A DNA stretch of 64,000 nucleotides from Pyrocephalus nanus (Eukaryota; Chordata; Aves; Passeriformes; Tyrannidae). The notes under the pieces were generated by a model. That model worked only from the letters and a program-made list of their open reading frames with translations, did no database searches and had not been told where the DNA came from. Position 1 is the stretch's first letter. Each line of letters begins with the position of its first letter. This document shows, piece after piece, positions 13,501 through 25,245 of the stretch. Location: NCBI GenBank assembly GCA_038380795.1, contig CM076259.1, positions 75,016,200-75,080,199 of the forward strand. Reading direction: 5' to 3'. A program made the position numbers and the translations under genes.

Positions 13501-16500
13501 TTTATTAAAAAAGGCACTATTTTGACTCAGATTTCCCAGAAAGAAGGAGAAAGAGATTTTTACTGGTGATTTGAAGCAGAAGAAACATTGAAGCTCAGAT
13601 GAAAAGTGAAAAATTGTGATGCATTGCACAACAGAAATTGAAGTCATCCACAAAGTACATGGTGCGAGGAGAATATACTGGTAAACAATGAAATTACAGA
13701 AGGGTTTTTTTAGTGAAAGTAAAAAACTAGGAAGTTAATAATTGCATGTACACAGCAGTGGACTAAGCAAGCAAAGTAGCATGTAGATCACTTGTTAGAA
13801 CGGGGGCCAGAGCATGGGAGACAGTGGTTATGTCTCTGTGATTACCTGAATGACTAAATAGATGATATTCACAAACTTCTCCCTGTGGATTCATACAGAA
13901 TGTGTTCATAGATTGGACTTTGATGTGCTTAATTCTGGGTAAGACCCTGCTTTCTTGGTCTGTTTAGGCAAGTGAAATCAAAAGCAATTAACTCTTGAGC
14001 TGGATGTCATAGAGAAAGATGGGATTCGTCTTCAAGATAACTCAAACAAAAAGCAAAAGGTTTGTTTGGAATACATTCTCTTTGCTAGACTTAAAAAATT
14101 TAGAAACATTTTTTTTTGAAGAAAAATTAAATAGCGTTCATTACCTTTTTCTTCCAAAATGTAATTACTGACTTTCTAGAATATAGACTGCATCTGTGGA
14201 AGGACAAAATATATATTATTAAAAATGCTTTAATTGGTTAACATGTAGTACTATATGGTCTGTAATTCTGTGTTCAGTATGCATGGCTTTTTGACCTTTG
14301 AAAATGTAGCTCATAATATATCACAAAACCTCTTGCAATAATTCAAACATTTTTGTGCTGTTTGTTTCTTTACTGTGTCCATGTGTGCACTGGTAAATGT
14401 TAAAGTGTCTTGTTATAAGGGTAAAACTCAGATTTCATTCTCTGAATTATAGTGCTACTACTGACATTTCAGTTCAGAGCCAAGGCCACCAACACTTTTG
14501 TCCCCTGCTATTCTGTTAAATATTTGTCAGTGAAAGAGACTGAGGAATTCTTTTCATATTTCTTGTACATGCTAAGCTACACCAAAGGCAAAATGTCAGG
14601 TAAAAACCAGTGCATACCCTTCTGACAGCAAAACTCTTAACTTGCATATAGAGACTGTGGCCTTTCAAGAATATGCTATCACCATGTGCACTGTGATCCT
14701 TTAATTGAAAAGCAGTGTAGGTAGATAATTGTGCAGATTAGAGACATACCCACGATCTGTGCCAATTATGCATGAAAAAAGACAGAGACTTTGTATGACA
14801 AGGGGAATAAAATCAGGCTGATATAATCACAGTAGAGACAAACTTTCCTGATAACTCCCACATGAAATTAGAACTTGTAACTTTTAAGTGACACAGTGGG
14901 GGCTGGTTTATTGCTAATGCTTTTGAATAGGCCCTGCAGGGCTTGTTCACTTTTAGTTTCTTGGTAAGTACTTTGAGCATAAATGGAACTTAAATGAACT
15001 GGCATGATAGACTCTGATTTCTGTAACACCTGTAAAATATCCACTATAGTCATCCCCTGCTCTGTCTCATCCTCTTGATAGTCCTGTGTGTGACAGTACA
15101 AAATTGAGAGGCGGGATTTATTTGTTTGTTTGCTTTAAAATCCAGGTGAAGAAGAGAACAGGACTTTCAGAAAAGTTATTTGAAAGTAATAGCCACAATC
15201 TGCTCAGTGTACTGATAGTCTTCTAATGAATAGCTCTGCTCTCACCATCTCACCGGCATTTCAGCTAATGGCAAGAGATATTATCAATGCAGTCAGCCAT
15301 AAAAGTCAAGTACAGTTAAGTGTGTCTTAATGATTTGTGGCACTGATGGAATGCATGATTTGTGACATGACTGATATTGAAGTGACATGAATTGACATAA
15401 GCTATTATTTTAATTATCTTTATTTTTGAGATATTTTAATTCATTTATTTTTAAATAACTTCTCTCCATCACCCATTCAAAGAAAGAAGTATGGGTTTCT
15501 TTCCTCTCTGTCTTAGAGCAAGAAGACTAATTTTTAGTGTCTGCTCTGTCAGGAAGGATTGAGTGAGAAGCAATCTGAGAGTCTCACTGTGACAATTGGG
15601 AAAGCAGCTGTGTCTGAGATAGACTTTGGGGGGAATAGTACTCTGGAAAAAACAAGAGATTTGTTATGCTTTTCTTTGGCACAGTTTGAAGTGTGTAGTT
15701 CTCTGAGTAGCCAAGGAAAGAAAGTTTTTTCCTCCTAAAGTTATGCTGTAATTTTTTGAAGAAAGTTGGGGAATTTTCAGATGACAAGAAGTATAAATTT
15801 TGGAAGTTTCTGAATATTCCTTATCATTAACCATAGCAAACCTCCAATAGGAGCTTCATGCAACTTTGGGAAAGGTCCTCTTCTGTGCTTCCAACTTCTT
15901 TAGAGTGCCTACTATGTAGTATGACATAGTATATCTTTCTTTAGATTATTCTGCTTTGTTAAAGCAAAAAGTATGCCCTAGACAGAGGGAACACACTTTA
16001 AGCTTAATGCTTAATATGATCACTTCATAATTTGTAGTAATATGTAGTGCCTGAAGTAAGTAGCTGATATAAGCACAACCTCTGTATCTGGGAACTAAGA
16101 CAATGGCTGAAATATTACAAATAATGAGGGCTATGTTGAAGAACATACCTATCACTTAAAATAATTAATTTTCATGTTAAGAAACTTAAGAAAAAAAATA
16201 TTTTTTTGTGGATCAAAAATTTGGATCAGTTAAAATCTGATATCACACTGTAATATTTGAAAACTGTGAATAATATCTGTACTACTCTTGAATTCAATTG
16301 ACTACTGTTTATGTCTATCAGTACATCAACTACCCTTTCTTTTTAGAAAAAAGTAGTAATTTAGATTAAAATTGCTTACATTATGTAGGCTAAGTTTCAC
16401 CTCAGCTAATTTTACTTAACTGACATACAAAGATGGGAATCTATTTCCATCTCAGTCAATGTAGAAATCATCTACCTCTAGCCTGTCTGTATGTGGCCTG

Positions 16501-16812
16501 ACACAGCTGGAAGTACTATTTCTTTCAACTGAAAATAGCAGGGGTGTTCAGACACTTAAAATTTTAAACTCACAATCCGTTTAATCTTGCATAAGCCTAT
16601 AGTAATATCAAAAGAAATTGACTACATATGCATACCAACAAACATCCAGCAGCACTGATTCCCAGATGGAACTTACTCCTCTAAGATGAAGGGTGCTGAG
16701 GCGCTGCACTTAGAGTTAATGCTCTGACTATATTGGATTTCAGTGCCCAGCACAAGAATCATCTAACTTTGTACTATAGACTAAACCACAGGAGAACAAG
16801 AGAAACCTCTGG
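10591..16812. other. AT-rich DNA, no gene recognised
   Basis: Six kilobases of AT-rich sequence without a recognisable repeat or exon. Open frames stay below about 80 codons (for example 14868-15101 minus and 15584-15787 minus) and have no domain I can identify. This could be intronic or intergenic. Confidence 0.5.
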
Positions 16813-16915
16813 AAAAAAACAAAAGCAAAAACAAACATCAAACAAACAAACAAAAACCAACAATAAAACCACAAAAAAACCCAAACCACAGCAAAACAAA
16901 CAAACTAACAAACAA
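16813..16915. repeat. A/C-only low-complexity tract
   Basis: About 100 bases of AAAC, CAAAA, AACC and AAAAAC units on the plus strand with almost no G or T. Spurious Lys/Gln/Thr-rich (plus) and Phe/Val/Leu-rich (minus) open frames arise from it. Confidence 0.85.
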
Positions 16916-18589
16916 TAATTTAGATATGTTTTGTGTGTATGCACTAGATATTGTTGGTAACTCAACCTCTGAAAATCTTCACTGAATCAGATCACCAAAT
17001 AAATTTTACAAAACTGCAATTTCTCAAGTAACAATAAGTTTTCAACTTTTATCTGGACACTCCACTTTGTCTTTATAACAATACACAAGAAAAGAGCAGA
17101 CAGCCATATACAAAATTCATTAAACTTAGTAAATTTTATTAAAGACAAAAACTTATTTTCTGCCCTGCACTTTGCAAGATTCCATATGAATCACAGGGGG
17201 AAGAGTTGAAAAATAATGGCCTTGTATAACAGCATTTTATTCTGTTTTAGAATGCTTTGCTTTCATTTTATGATCTTATAAACTGCAACTGTTAAACAAA
17301 CCTGTGATTAAAGCATATTTTCCAGAGGACCATGATAGCTATCAGGTCCCCTTCATATAAATTGTTTATCACTCATTTCCTGCAGAGGTAGTTGTTTAAA
17401 ATGAATAGACACAAAGAATTATTGCCTAGCAAGGAAAAAATTTGTCATGTGGTGCACCACACTGTTTTGTATAAAGGCATTCATTTAAACAGACATTATA
17501 GGATTTTAATGTGTCTTCTGAGAACCAGAGTGATATGTGTTAATAGTTGGAATCAAAATAGCTGCACATTCGTTAAAATCAGATTATCATATTACTAAGC
17601 ATTGAACTATGTATTTTTAGATATTTTTAATTATTTCATAAACAATCTCGAGGATATTTAACTTATTTTCTGAATCTCAGGAGCAAATCTTTTCCAAATT
17701 AAGGTCAATTGCAACTGTGCAATATATAGATGATTAAAAACCCTCAAAGACTGTGCTTGTAATGATTTCCAATACAGTCTAAGTGTGTGATGGTTTATAA
17801 GATGCTTTGCCCTACACCCCTCCCATTCTACTCTCACTGTTTGTTTGTAATATACTCATTTGGATGTCAATGTATGCTGCAATAACACCAGTTTCAGAGG
17901 AGCCACCTTTCATATTGATGTTCATGTGGCTGGGGAGCAACAGGACCATCTTCAGCGTGAAAGATATAAACTGAAGCATAATAAATATCAAAGTATAAAA
18001 GGAACCTCACATAATATGGTTTGGACCATCATTCTTCAGTCAGAACCATGGAATTATTTTGTTACCTAAAATCAGCACTTATAAGAAGTCTCTAAGACTC
18101 CATTGTGAGTTTTAGCAGGCAGGAATTCTTCAAGCAGCACCAGGTGCACTGGTAAACATTTCACCAAAGTGCACACTGAAGCATCTTCTCTACAGTTCAT
18201 TTAGCATTACATGATTATTCATTTTTGTTCCCCACATTCTTGTTACATATTCGTGACATTTCCCAGCACTAATTAGCATACACACCTATCTTTATAAGGA
18301 CTCTCAGAACTTTCACTGAGGGCCTCTGGTGGTCATTTCTGTCTGGAGCTCCCAAAGTTGTAAGTGACCACCTTATGAATTTCTCTAGGACAATCCACTG
18401 GTTATAGAGCAATTTGCTGTTGCCTGCTTGGCTGCTGCAGTTCCCTTCTTCATTGTTTCTTCACTTTGCTTAAGTGGTTTCTTTAAATTGCTTGGCTCAG
18501 CTATACGTAATTTTCCATGGTATATTCTGTTGCAAGCACTATTTGTTCCAGTTTCTTGTGGCATCTCTAAACCCTGATATCAGTTCAGT
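16916..18589. other. AT-rich DNA, no gene recognised
   Basis: Open frames at 17392-17598 and 17860-18069 (plus) are short and domain-free. No repeat was identified. Confidence 0.5.
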
Positions 18590-18685
18590 TTAGAAGAACC
18601 TCAGGAAATCTCCCATCCAACCTGCCTAAAGCAGTGCCAGCCTCGAGGTCAGATAAGGATGGTCAGGCTTTGTCCTTGACACTCA
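18590..18685 (-). repeat. Old, diverged CR1 fragment
   Basis: TCTCCCATCCAACCTGCCTAAAGCAGTGCCAGC followed by GAGGTCAGATAAGGATGGTCAGG resembles the reverse complement of the TGCTCAAAGCAGGGCCAGC / GAGGTCAGACCAGGTTGCTCAGG part of older CR1 subfamilies. Short and diverged, so the assignment is tentative. Confidence 0.55.
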
Positions 18686-21600
18686 GATGAGAGCAAAAAG
18701 TCTGGGTCTCCCTACAGTCACTAAAGAAAGATAGGCCAGTTAACTGCCCACAATTTGGTGGAATGAACCTCAAATATTGTCTCAGTACCAAATATCAGTT
18801 TAAAGTACTATTGCTGTGATGCTTTAAATTCATGTAGTTATTTACAAAACATTCATCTGTCAAGGTAAAACCTGCTTTTACAGTTCCATGGAATCTTATA
18901 AAAAAATATTTAGCGCTTTTTTTTCTATATGTAAAAAAGCCCAATTTTATGTTTTTAATAATATTTCAGTGTTTAAAAAAAAACACTTGAAGAACTTTTG
19001 AGAGCTTTCTGAACAATTTTTCCCATTCACTTCAAAACTATATAAATATTTTGCTGTTTTATTGAGCCATACTGCATCTTAGAGACTTCTGTTTTATTCT
19101 GTATCATTCTGTTTGATCTCATCAAACAGCAGCAGTGTTCAAAGTTGTAATGATATATAGCAGAATTACTGTAGTCTCTGAGGAAAAATCATGGAGATGA
19201 AAAATTGACTTCCCCACTTGCATACCATAACCAATCAAATTTTAATTAGAATTGTTTTAAATTAATTGACTTCAGTAACATCTTTCAAATCTCGTGTATC
19301 TGTGTCATAGTTCTGTGAACAAAGGTGGCCTTGTAGTCACACACAGTACTTTCTAAATACAACCCAAGCTCTATTTTTACCATCTTCTTTTCTACCACCA
19401 CAGGTATAAAAATGTATTTCTGTTAAAAAGCTCTTAGAATGATGAATGCAGCAAAAAAGCTCCTGTGAGAAATTCTTTTTGAACCTTAGCACATCCATTG
19501 TCAGAGATCACGTATTAACAATTTGCCTTTGAAAAATATATATTTATTTGATTCAGATAAGGAGGTCTGTCAAACTGCTATTCTTAGGGCTAGCAGTTCT
19601 GAAAATCAGCTTATGCATATACAAGTTCACTGGAGACTCCTTGTTCTTTTTTTCCCATTATATTACTAAAAACAGCAATGTCTGACATATTTATGCATAC
19701 AGATTTTTATGTTACCTGGCAATATAAAGGAGCTGAAACATATCTGTTGCTAGAATCTAGTCTCAGGTTTGCTCACAATGCAAAAGGGGCAAAATGAGTA
19801 GATAAGGCATTTTGACAATAAGGGTAAGAAAGAAGGTTCTTATTATAATTACCTTGAAGAGCCTGAGTATTCAAATACCACCACAACATTTTTTAGCTAA
19901 AATGAAAACATCCATATTAGATTTATTAAAAAACCCTCATATATATTTACATGTTGAGAGAGTATAGTACGTGAGGGAAAAATAATAAAAATATTCAAGA
20001 CAGCCATTCTGGTGAATTTTCACCTCCTGGAATGTGCTTTTAATTTAATTTTGACAACTGATTTCAGGTTGTTCGGTTCTGTAGGGATGGGTGTCAAATG
20101 TAGATATAAGCTTTTTCTTGTTCTCCGCCAGAAGTATTTGAATCAAAAAAATGCTAGTATGCGTGTTCTGGACTGCAGTGTTACCTGCCAGTGTGAGGTG
20201 TTACATATAGTTTAGGAGAATAATTATGAAGTGAATGGAGAACAAAGCAGAAAATATCCTTAAAGGTCTTGTGTAAACCATTGGATGAGTGTAGTTAGGG
20301 AACTTCTCTCCACAATCCCATTGCAAAAGATCTAAATAAAATTCTTACAGGCAGACAGACAATCTAAGCTATTGTGTGTCTTCTTCGCAAACAATCAGTA
20401 AATACACTACAAAATGGGAAGGAGGGGAAGTGAGAGATGAAAGAAAACTAAAATGTGGGTCTCTCTAAAATCATGAGTGGCATTAAAAATAGGAGAAGGG
20501 CATAATAGATCATTACTCTCATACTTTTAATGTAAATTAACTGCGTAGTACTATCAGTAATTAACATTAACTCTTAAATGTGTTTGTCTAAAGTAACTTT
20601 CCCTGTATGAAAGTACAAATGCATTATCATCAAGCAGCAAAATCATGACACCACATATAGAAAGATAGTACATAAACTGGAGTATTGCATACTTAAGAAT
20701 TCAATTAACCGTGGGTGCAAGAGTCCTCATTAAAAAGTCCTCATGTCTTTGCATTCAATGTTACACAAAGTAATATTAAAATTTTAAATAATCTGTCACC
20801 ATGTTTTTATTGCTTTTTATTTCTCTTGCTTATTCTCTGTTTATCCCATGTATGAATCACATTTCCTTTGTATATATGCTAGAAGTGTATTGTATTTATA
20901 CTTACTAGATTCATATGTACTGCGTTCTTTCCTGTCCCATTCATATCTTTATTATCAATCAACAATGGATCATAAAATTGGGAAAATTTCAGCCTTGAAT
21001 ATTTTATTTAATATAGTCCTCTTTGAGTTCTGGACTCAGAGAGAAGCTGGGTGAAGAGGCAACTCTGAGTCTGAAATTGCTCTGAATTTCTGAAATTCTA
21101 ATTCTATTTCTTTGTAGTACAATAGAGAAATATAGTAAAAGACCACTACTGATTTTTGCATACACTATGCATGTAATATGCAACATATTCTGCCATACTG
21201 CAGACAGGCTTGTGAGATCTAAATTGAAAATTTTATTTTTCTTCTTTTGGCAGAAGCATATCTGATATGATATGTGTGGCTGATCAACAGTAAACCAAAG
21301 CATTTCCCAGAAGAAAAACATGATATGTTTTCCTTAAAGTTATTTCCTTTGGTCTTTTTTCAAGTGTCTTATGTCAGCTATTTTGTAGTCCATACTTTCA
21401 TCTGTGATGCAAACATACTAGAAATTATCAGTTTAAAAGTTCAAGTGATAAATATAAATCTCGCTAACATAGCTACCCAAGAAGTGAAATAATTTTAGCT
21501 AATAAAGTAGTTAATTTGTAAAAGATCACTTTCCTGAGTTTCGTAGCAAGCTCCATAGACGTCTCAGTCTAGTTTTTCCATTTGCACAAATAACGTATAG

Positions 21601-21710
21601 TCCTAGGCTGTTGAAGCCTTGGTAGAACAAACTTGTGTCAACAAGAGAAGAGTTGATGGGCCAGCTTTAATTAGTGAAAGAAAAAAAAAATCATAAGTGC
21701 CTAATGTTTT
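18686..21710. other. AT-rich DNA, no gene recognised
   Basis: No exon, RNA gene or repeat family recognised. The 105-codon minus-strand frame at 21004-21321 and the 72-codon plus frame at 21274-21492 have no recognisable domain. Confidence 0.5.
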
Positions 21711-21734
21711 GTGTTTTTTGGTTTTGGTTTTGGT

Positions 21735-21769
<35 letters not shown>

Positions 21770-21915
21770 TTTTTTTTTTTTTTGTTTTTTTTTTTTTTGG
21801 TTTTTTTTTGTTCTGTTTTTGTTTGGTTTTGGTTTTGGTTTTGGGGTTTTTTTTATGATTGGTTTTGGGTTTTTGTTTTGGTTTTTTATGTGTTTTTGGT
21901 TTGTTTTTTTTTTTC
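21711..21915. repeat. Long T / TTTTGG low-complexity tract
   Basis: About 200 bases that are almost only T and G on the plus strand. (TTTTGG)n at 21715-21735 is followed by very long T runs broken by single G or GG, then (GGTTTT)n at about 21822-21846 and further T/G sequence. The longest Phe-rich and Lys-rich open frames in the host part come from this tract and are not genes. Length in the assembly may be unreliable. Confidence 0.9.
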
Positions 21916-22964
21916 CTTTCGTGATTTTCTGTCAGTTTCATTCTGGAATAGAAAAATCCTGAAGCAGATGAGCCACAATGATTTCAAAACAGACCATTTT
22001 GTTTCCAGAGAAGAATGAACCATTATCAGAGAACACCATGCTGTGTCTGTTAAACACCCAAAGAAAGCAACTAGCAATTACTAACTAGATCTTTGCCATT
22101 TGTCATGGATATCTATGAACCATATTAGTTCTTGAATTATGGCTTATAAGTGCCTATCAGTTCTTTCCTGTCACTTTTTTTAGAGTGCCTCATATCTCTA
22201 ATAGGAACAGTTTCTAGCTTTTCAGTGGTTTAGCCTTTGTATCCGTGAACATGAAGTACAAATGGTATGAGGACCAAAACCAACCTTTGCATCATTCTTT
22301 TATCCCTATTCCTCATGTTAAGGATATCAACACTTTTGTCAAAGGACTATCCCTCTGGAAATAAAATTTGAAACAAAACCACAACAGTTAGAAAACTGAT
22401 AAAATGGATAACAAGGTGAGAAACATGACAAACAGAATTTCAAGAATCCCAGGTAACTTCATGAGTTGATGGATAGGAAACTGACCTTTGACAAGGTCGT
22501 GTTTCACCTCAAGCTCAAGGATAAATGCAAAGGAGAGAATTTTAACAAAAGTCTGCTTCCTGTACTCACAGCTGGTTTAACACAGGGAATGTTTTTCAAA
22601 AGTTCAATACACACCTTTTTCACTCGGTCTGAATCAATGACAAGAGAGCACCTTAAGATACTCATCTTAAGACCTTAATAACAAAGAGCATAGACATTTC
22701 TAAATAAGGCTGTCTAATGATTTGCAACTCAGCTAAAGAAAGGATCAAGACAAAATTGAAGAATGATCTCAACAAAGAGATTCTGCTTCCTATACAGTCT
22801 AGCTGCTAACTGTGCTTTATAGGCAGAGAAAGAGATTTGTAAGAACACTGAAAGTTTTATTAAGCTTTCTGCATTGATGATTTTTTAAACAAAAATATCC
22901 TTGCTGTTTTCAAGATTGAAATTTTGCTGTCGTTCAGCTAATAATTAAAGTCATCTCAAACTGC
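21916..22964. other. AT-rich DNA, nothing recognised
   Basis: No feature supported. The 70-codon plus frame at 22466-22678 has no domain I recognise. Confidence 0.5.
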
Positions 22965-23478
22965 CTTTCCACATCTCGAGTACTGTGTTCAGTTTTGGGC
23001 CCCTCACTATAAGAAAGAAATTGGGGTGCTGGAGCAAGTCCAGAAAAGGCAACAAAGCCTATGAAAGGGCTGAAGCACAAGTCTTATGAGGAGTGGCCAA
23101 GGGAGCTGGCATTGTTTAGCCTGGAGGAAAGGAGGCTGAGGCAAGACCTTATGGGTCTCCTGAAAGGAGGTTGTATTGATGTGGGTCAGTCTCTTTTCCC
23201 AAGTAATAAGTGACAGGATTAGAGAAATGGCCTCAAGTTGCAGTAGGGGAGGCTTATATATTAGGAAAAAATTCTTCACAGAGAAGATTGTAAACCACTG
23301 GACGTGACTCCCCAGGAAAGTGGTGGAGTCACCATCCCTTGAAGTGTTTGAAAAATGTGTGCATATGGCACTAGAGGACATGGTTCCATGGTGAACACAG
23401 AGGTGGTGCTAGGATGATGATTGGACTTGACGATCTTAAAGGTCTTTTCTAACCTTAACAGGTATGTTTCTATGATTG
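22965..23478 (+). repeat. CR1 LINE, 5'-truncated, sense strand
   Basis: About 510 bp of the 3' portion of CR1. Landmarks in order are CTCGAGTACTGTGTTCAGTTTTGGGC, CTATGAAAGGGCTGAAGCACAAG, GAGGAGTGGCCAAGGGAGCTGGC, AAAAAATTCTTCACAGAGAAG, GTGGTGGAGTCACCATCCCT, TTGGACTTGACGATCTTAAAGG and a decayed TTTCTATGATTG tail. The ORF2 C-terminal reading frame is still partly legible (CR1-like YEEWPRELALFSLEE) but carries stops. The antisense 124-codon frame at 23007-23381 is a shadow of this LINE. Confidence 0.9.
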
Positions 23479-24496
23479 TGTTTTTCCGTCAGACGTTATG
23501 AGCCTTAGTGCTTCACTGCAGCTAGAACAGTCTGGCCTCTGAAGACTTGGGGTATTTAAATAAATTGTTTAGGACTTGCCTAATGATTCTGTGCTTAACT
23601 AAGTACCCAAATTTACACTTTGGAACTATTATAGGTAAACAAGGAGCTCAAGTACCTAATTCTCAGGAGAGATTATTTAGTTCTCAAATATGGCTTTATG
23701 TCTACTATTACTACCTATGTGTGCCGTGTGACTAACACCCCAACTTTGTGCTTCTTTCTCTGTGGCTTGATACTACGGTCTTACCTTACGATTCTGGGAC
23801 TTGAAGTGGTATGTTTGCAAATGGAGAAGCTCCTACTTCGGGAAATCATATTGTAGTGTAAGACTGATTTTTCTTAAAATGGAAAAAAATGAAAAGTATG
23901 AGTTCAAAGTCTGAGAATCGTTCTTGTCCAAACATGTACAGTAGACATGAAGGATAATCTTCAAAAGGCCAAATATATTTGTCTACAAAGTAGTCTTCTA
24001 CCTATGAGCTAATCATCTGGACACTCTTTACAGGCAATGAAAAGAGACAGGTTCTGTGGGGCATGATTCATCTTCTAAAGCAGACTTAAAACTTTGATTG
24101 TAGATGTATGAGAGGTATCTTAATCAAGCTTATTGCAGGAAATTGCCTAGTACACTTTAATACTGTAAGATAACTACAATTAAATTACTGTAATTGCTGG
24201 AGAATATGTCAAACTTCTTGCCAAGAGCTATTAGACTTCAAATTATTTTAAATTTAGCAGCAGTCCAGTTGTTTTAAGGGTTGAAAGAGCCATTTAACCT
24301 GCTCAGTGTCTTTCCTAATTCTTTTTCTGAGGTAGTTTTAGAGCTTACTCTATGTCAGACTGTATTCAGAGGGTTCATTCTGCATCCTTAGTAATCATCA
24401 ATGAGTTTTGTGGTGTGCAATAACACCTGTTCAGCTAGGTGGAATAGGAAACACCTTTTGTTTCCCAGGAAAATTAAAACCTAAAATTCTTCAAAG
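23479..24496. other. Single-copy-looking DNA, nothing recognised
   Basis: No feature recognised between two CR1 copies of opposite orientation. Confidence 0.5.
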
Positions 24497-24914
24497 TCAT
24501 AGAATCATAGGATATCTCAAGGTGGAAGGGACCTATGAGGATCACTGTGCCAAACTCTGCTCCTTGCAGGACTACCTAAAACTAAATCATATGACTAAGA
24601 TCATCATTCAGATGTTCCTTGAACTTTGACAGACTTGGGGCCATGACCATTTCCCTGGGAAGCCTGTTCCAGAGACCAACCACATTCTCAGTGAAGAACC
24701 TTTTCCTAATGTCCAATCTGAACTTGCCCTGATGTGACTTTGTTCCATTTCCTCATGTCCTATCACCAGGAAAGAGAGAGACGATCAGCATCTCCCTGTT
24801 CTGCTGCCCCCCCTCCACTCCCTCAGCTCCCCCCCAAGGAAGCTGTAGCCTTCAATGAGGACAGCTCTCAGCGTTTTCTTCACCATCTTGTTTGCCCTCC
24901 TCTGGACACTCTTT
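24497..24914 (-). repeat. CR1 LINE, antisense, 3' end intact
   Basis: The plus strand begins TCATAGAATCATAGGATATC, the CR1 tail in reverse complement. It continues through GGTGGAAGGGACCTATGAGG, CCCTGGGAAGCCTGTTCCAG, GAAGAACCTTTTCCTAATGTCC and CTCAGCGTTTTCTTCACCATCTTG to CCTCCTCTGGACACTCTTT. Similarity stops abruptly at about 24914, where CR1 would continue with other sequence; an unrelated GC-richer segment follows. A C-rich insertion-like patch occurs at 24808-24837. Confidence 0.88.
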
Positions 24915-25245
24915 GCTGGCAGCAATAGCTGGTCCTGCTGGGACAGCTTAACTGGGGCTGGGGTGACCTTGGTTTGATGTGAAAATGGAGCAGCTGAGGC
25001 AAAAAAAATGGCCCAGATGAGGCAGGGCAATCCCTGGGAAAAGGCTCCAAAAGTCCTTGGTGCTCCAGTGGGCAAAAAACAGGTACAAAGAGCAGTTCTT
25101 GTACTTGCCTGCCTTTTATCTCTTGTCTCCTGACTTCATGGGATGCTCCACTTCGGGGACCAAATTTTCCGGTAGGTCCCAAGACACTGGGGACTTTGCC
25201 TATCCAGCCTAGAAGGGGGGTGATCCTCCATGTTCCAAATTTCAT
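24915..25245 (-). mobile_element. Possible decayed LTR/ERV fragment
   Basis: This segment is clearly GC-richer than its flanks and abuts a truncated CR1. Read on the minus strand it contains a TATA-like ATAAAAGGC at 25119-25111 and promoter-like spacing, reminiscent of a retroviral LTR. Open frames of 96 and 121 codons cross it on the minus strand but have no recognisable domain. I cannot define termini or a target duplication. It could also be another repeat or a CpG-poor unique segment. Confidence 0.3.

Noticed and set aside
21715..21850. (TTTTGG)n resembling ciliate-type telomere repeats
   Set aside because: Irregular, embedded in T runs, and not the vertebrate TTAGGG unit; treated as simple sequence.
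21603..22018. Lys-rich (minus) and Phe-rich (plus) frames of about 110 codons
   Set aside because: Products of the long T/G low-complexity tract.
23007..23381. 124-codon minus-strand frame
   Set aside because: Antisense of a sense-strand CR1 copy.
24734..25245. Overlapping frames of 64-121 codons on both strands
   Set aside because: They cross the boundary between CR1 and a GC-richer segment and show no domain; composition explains their length.
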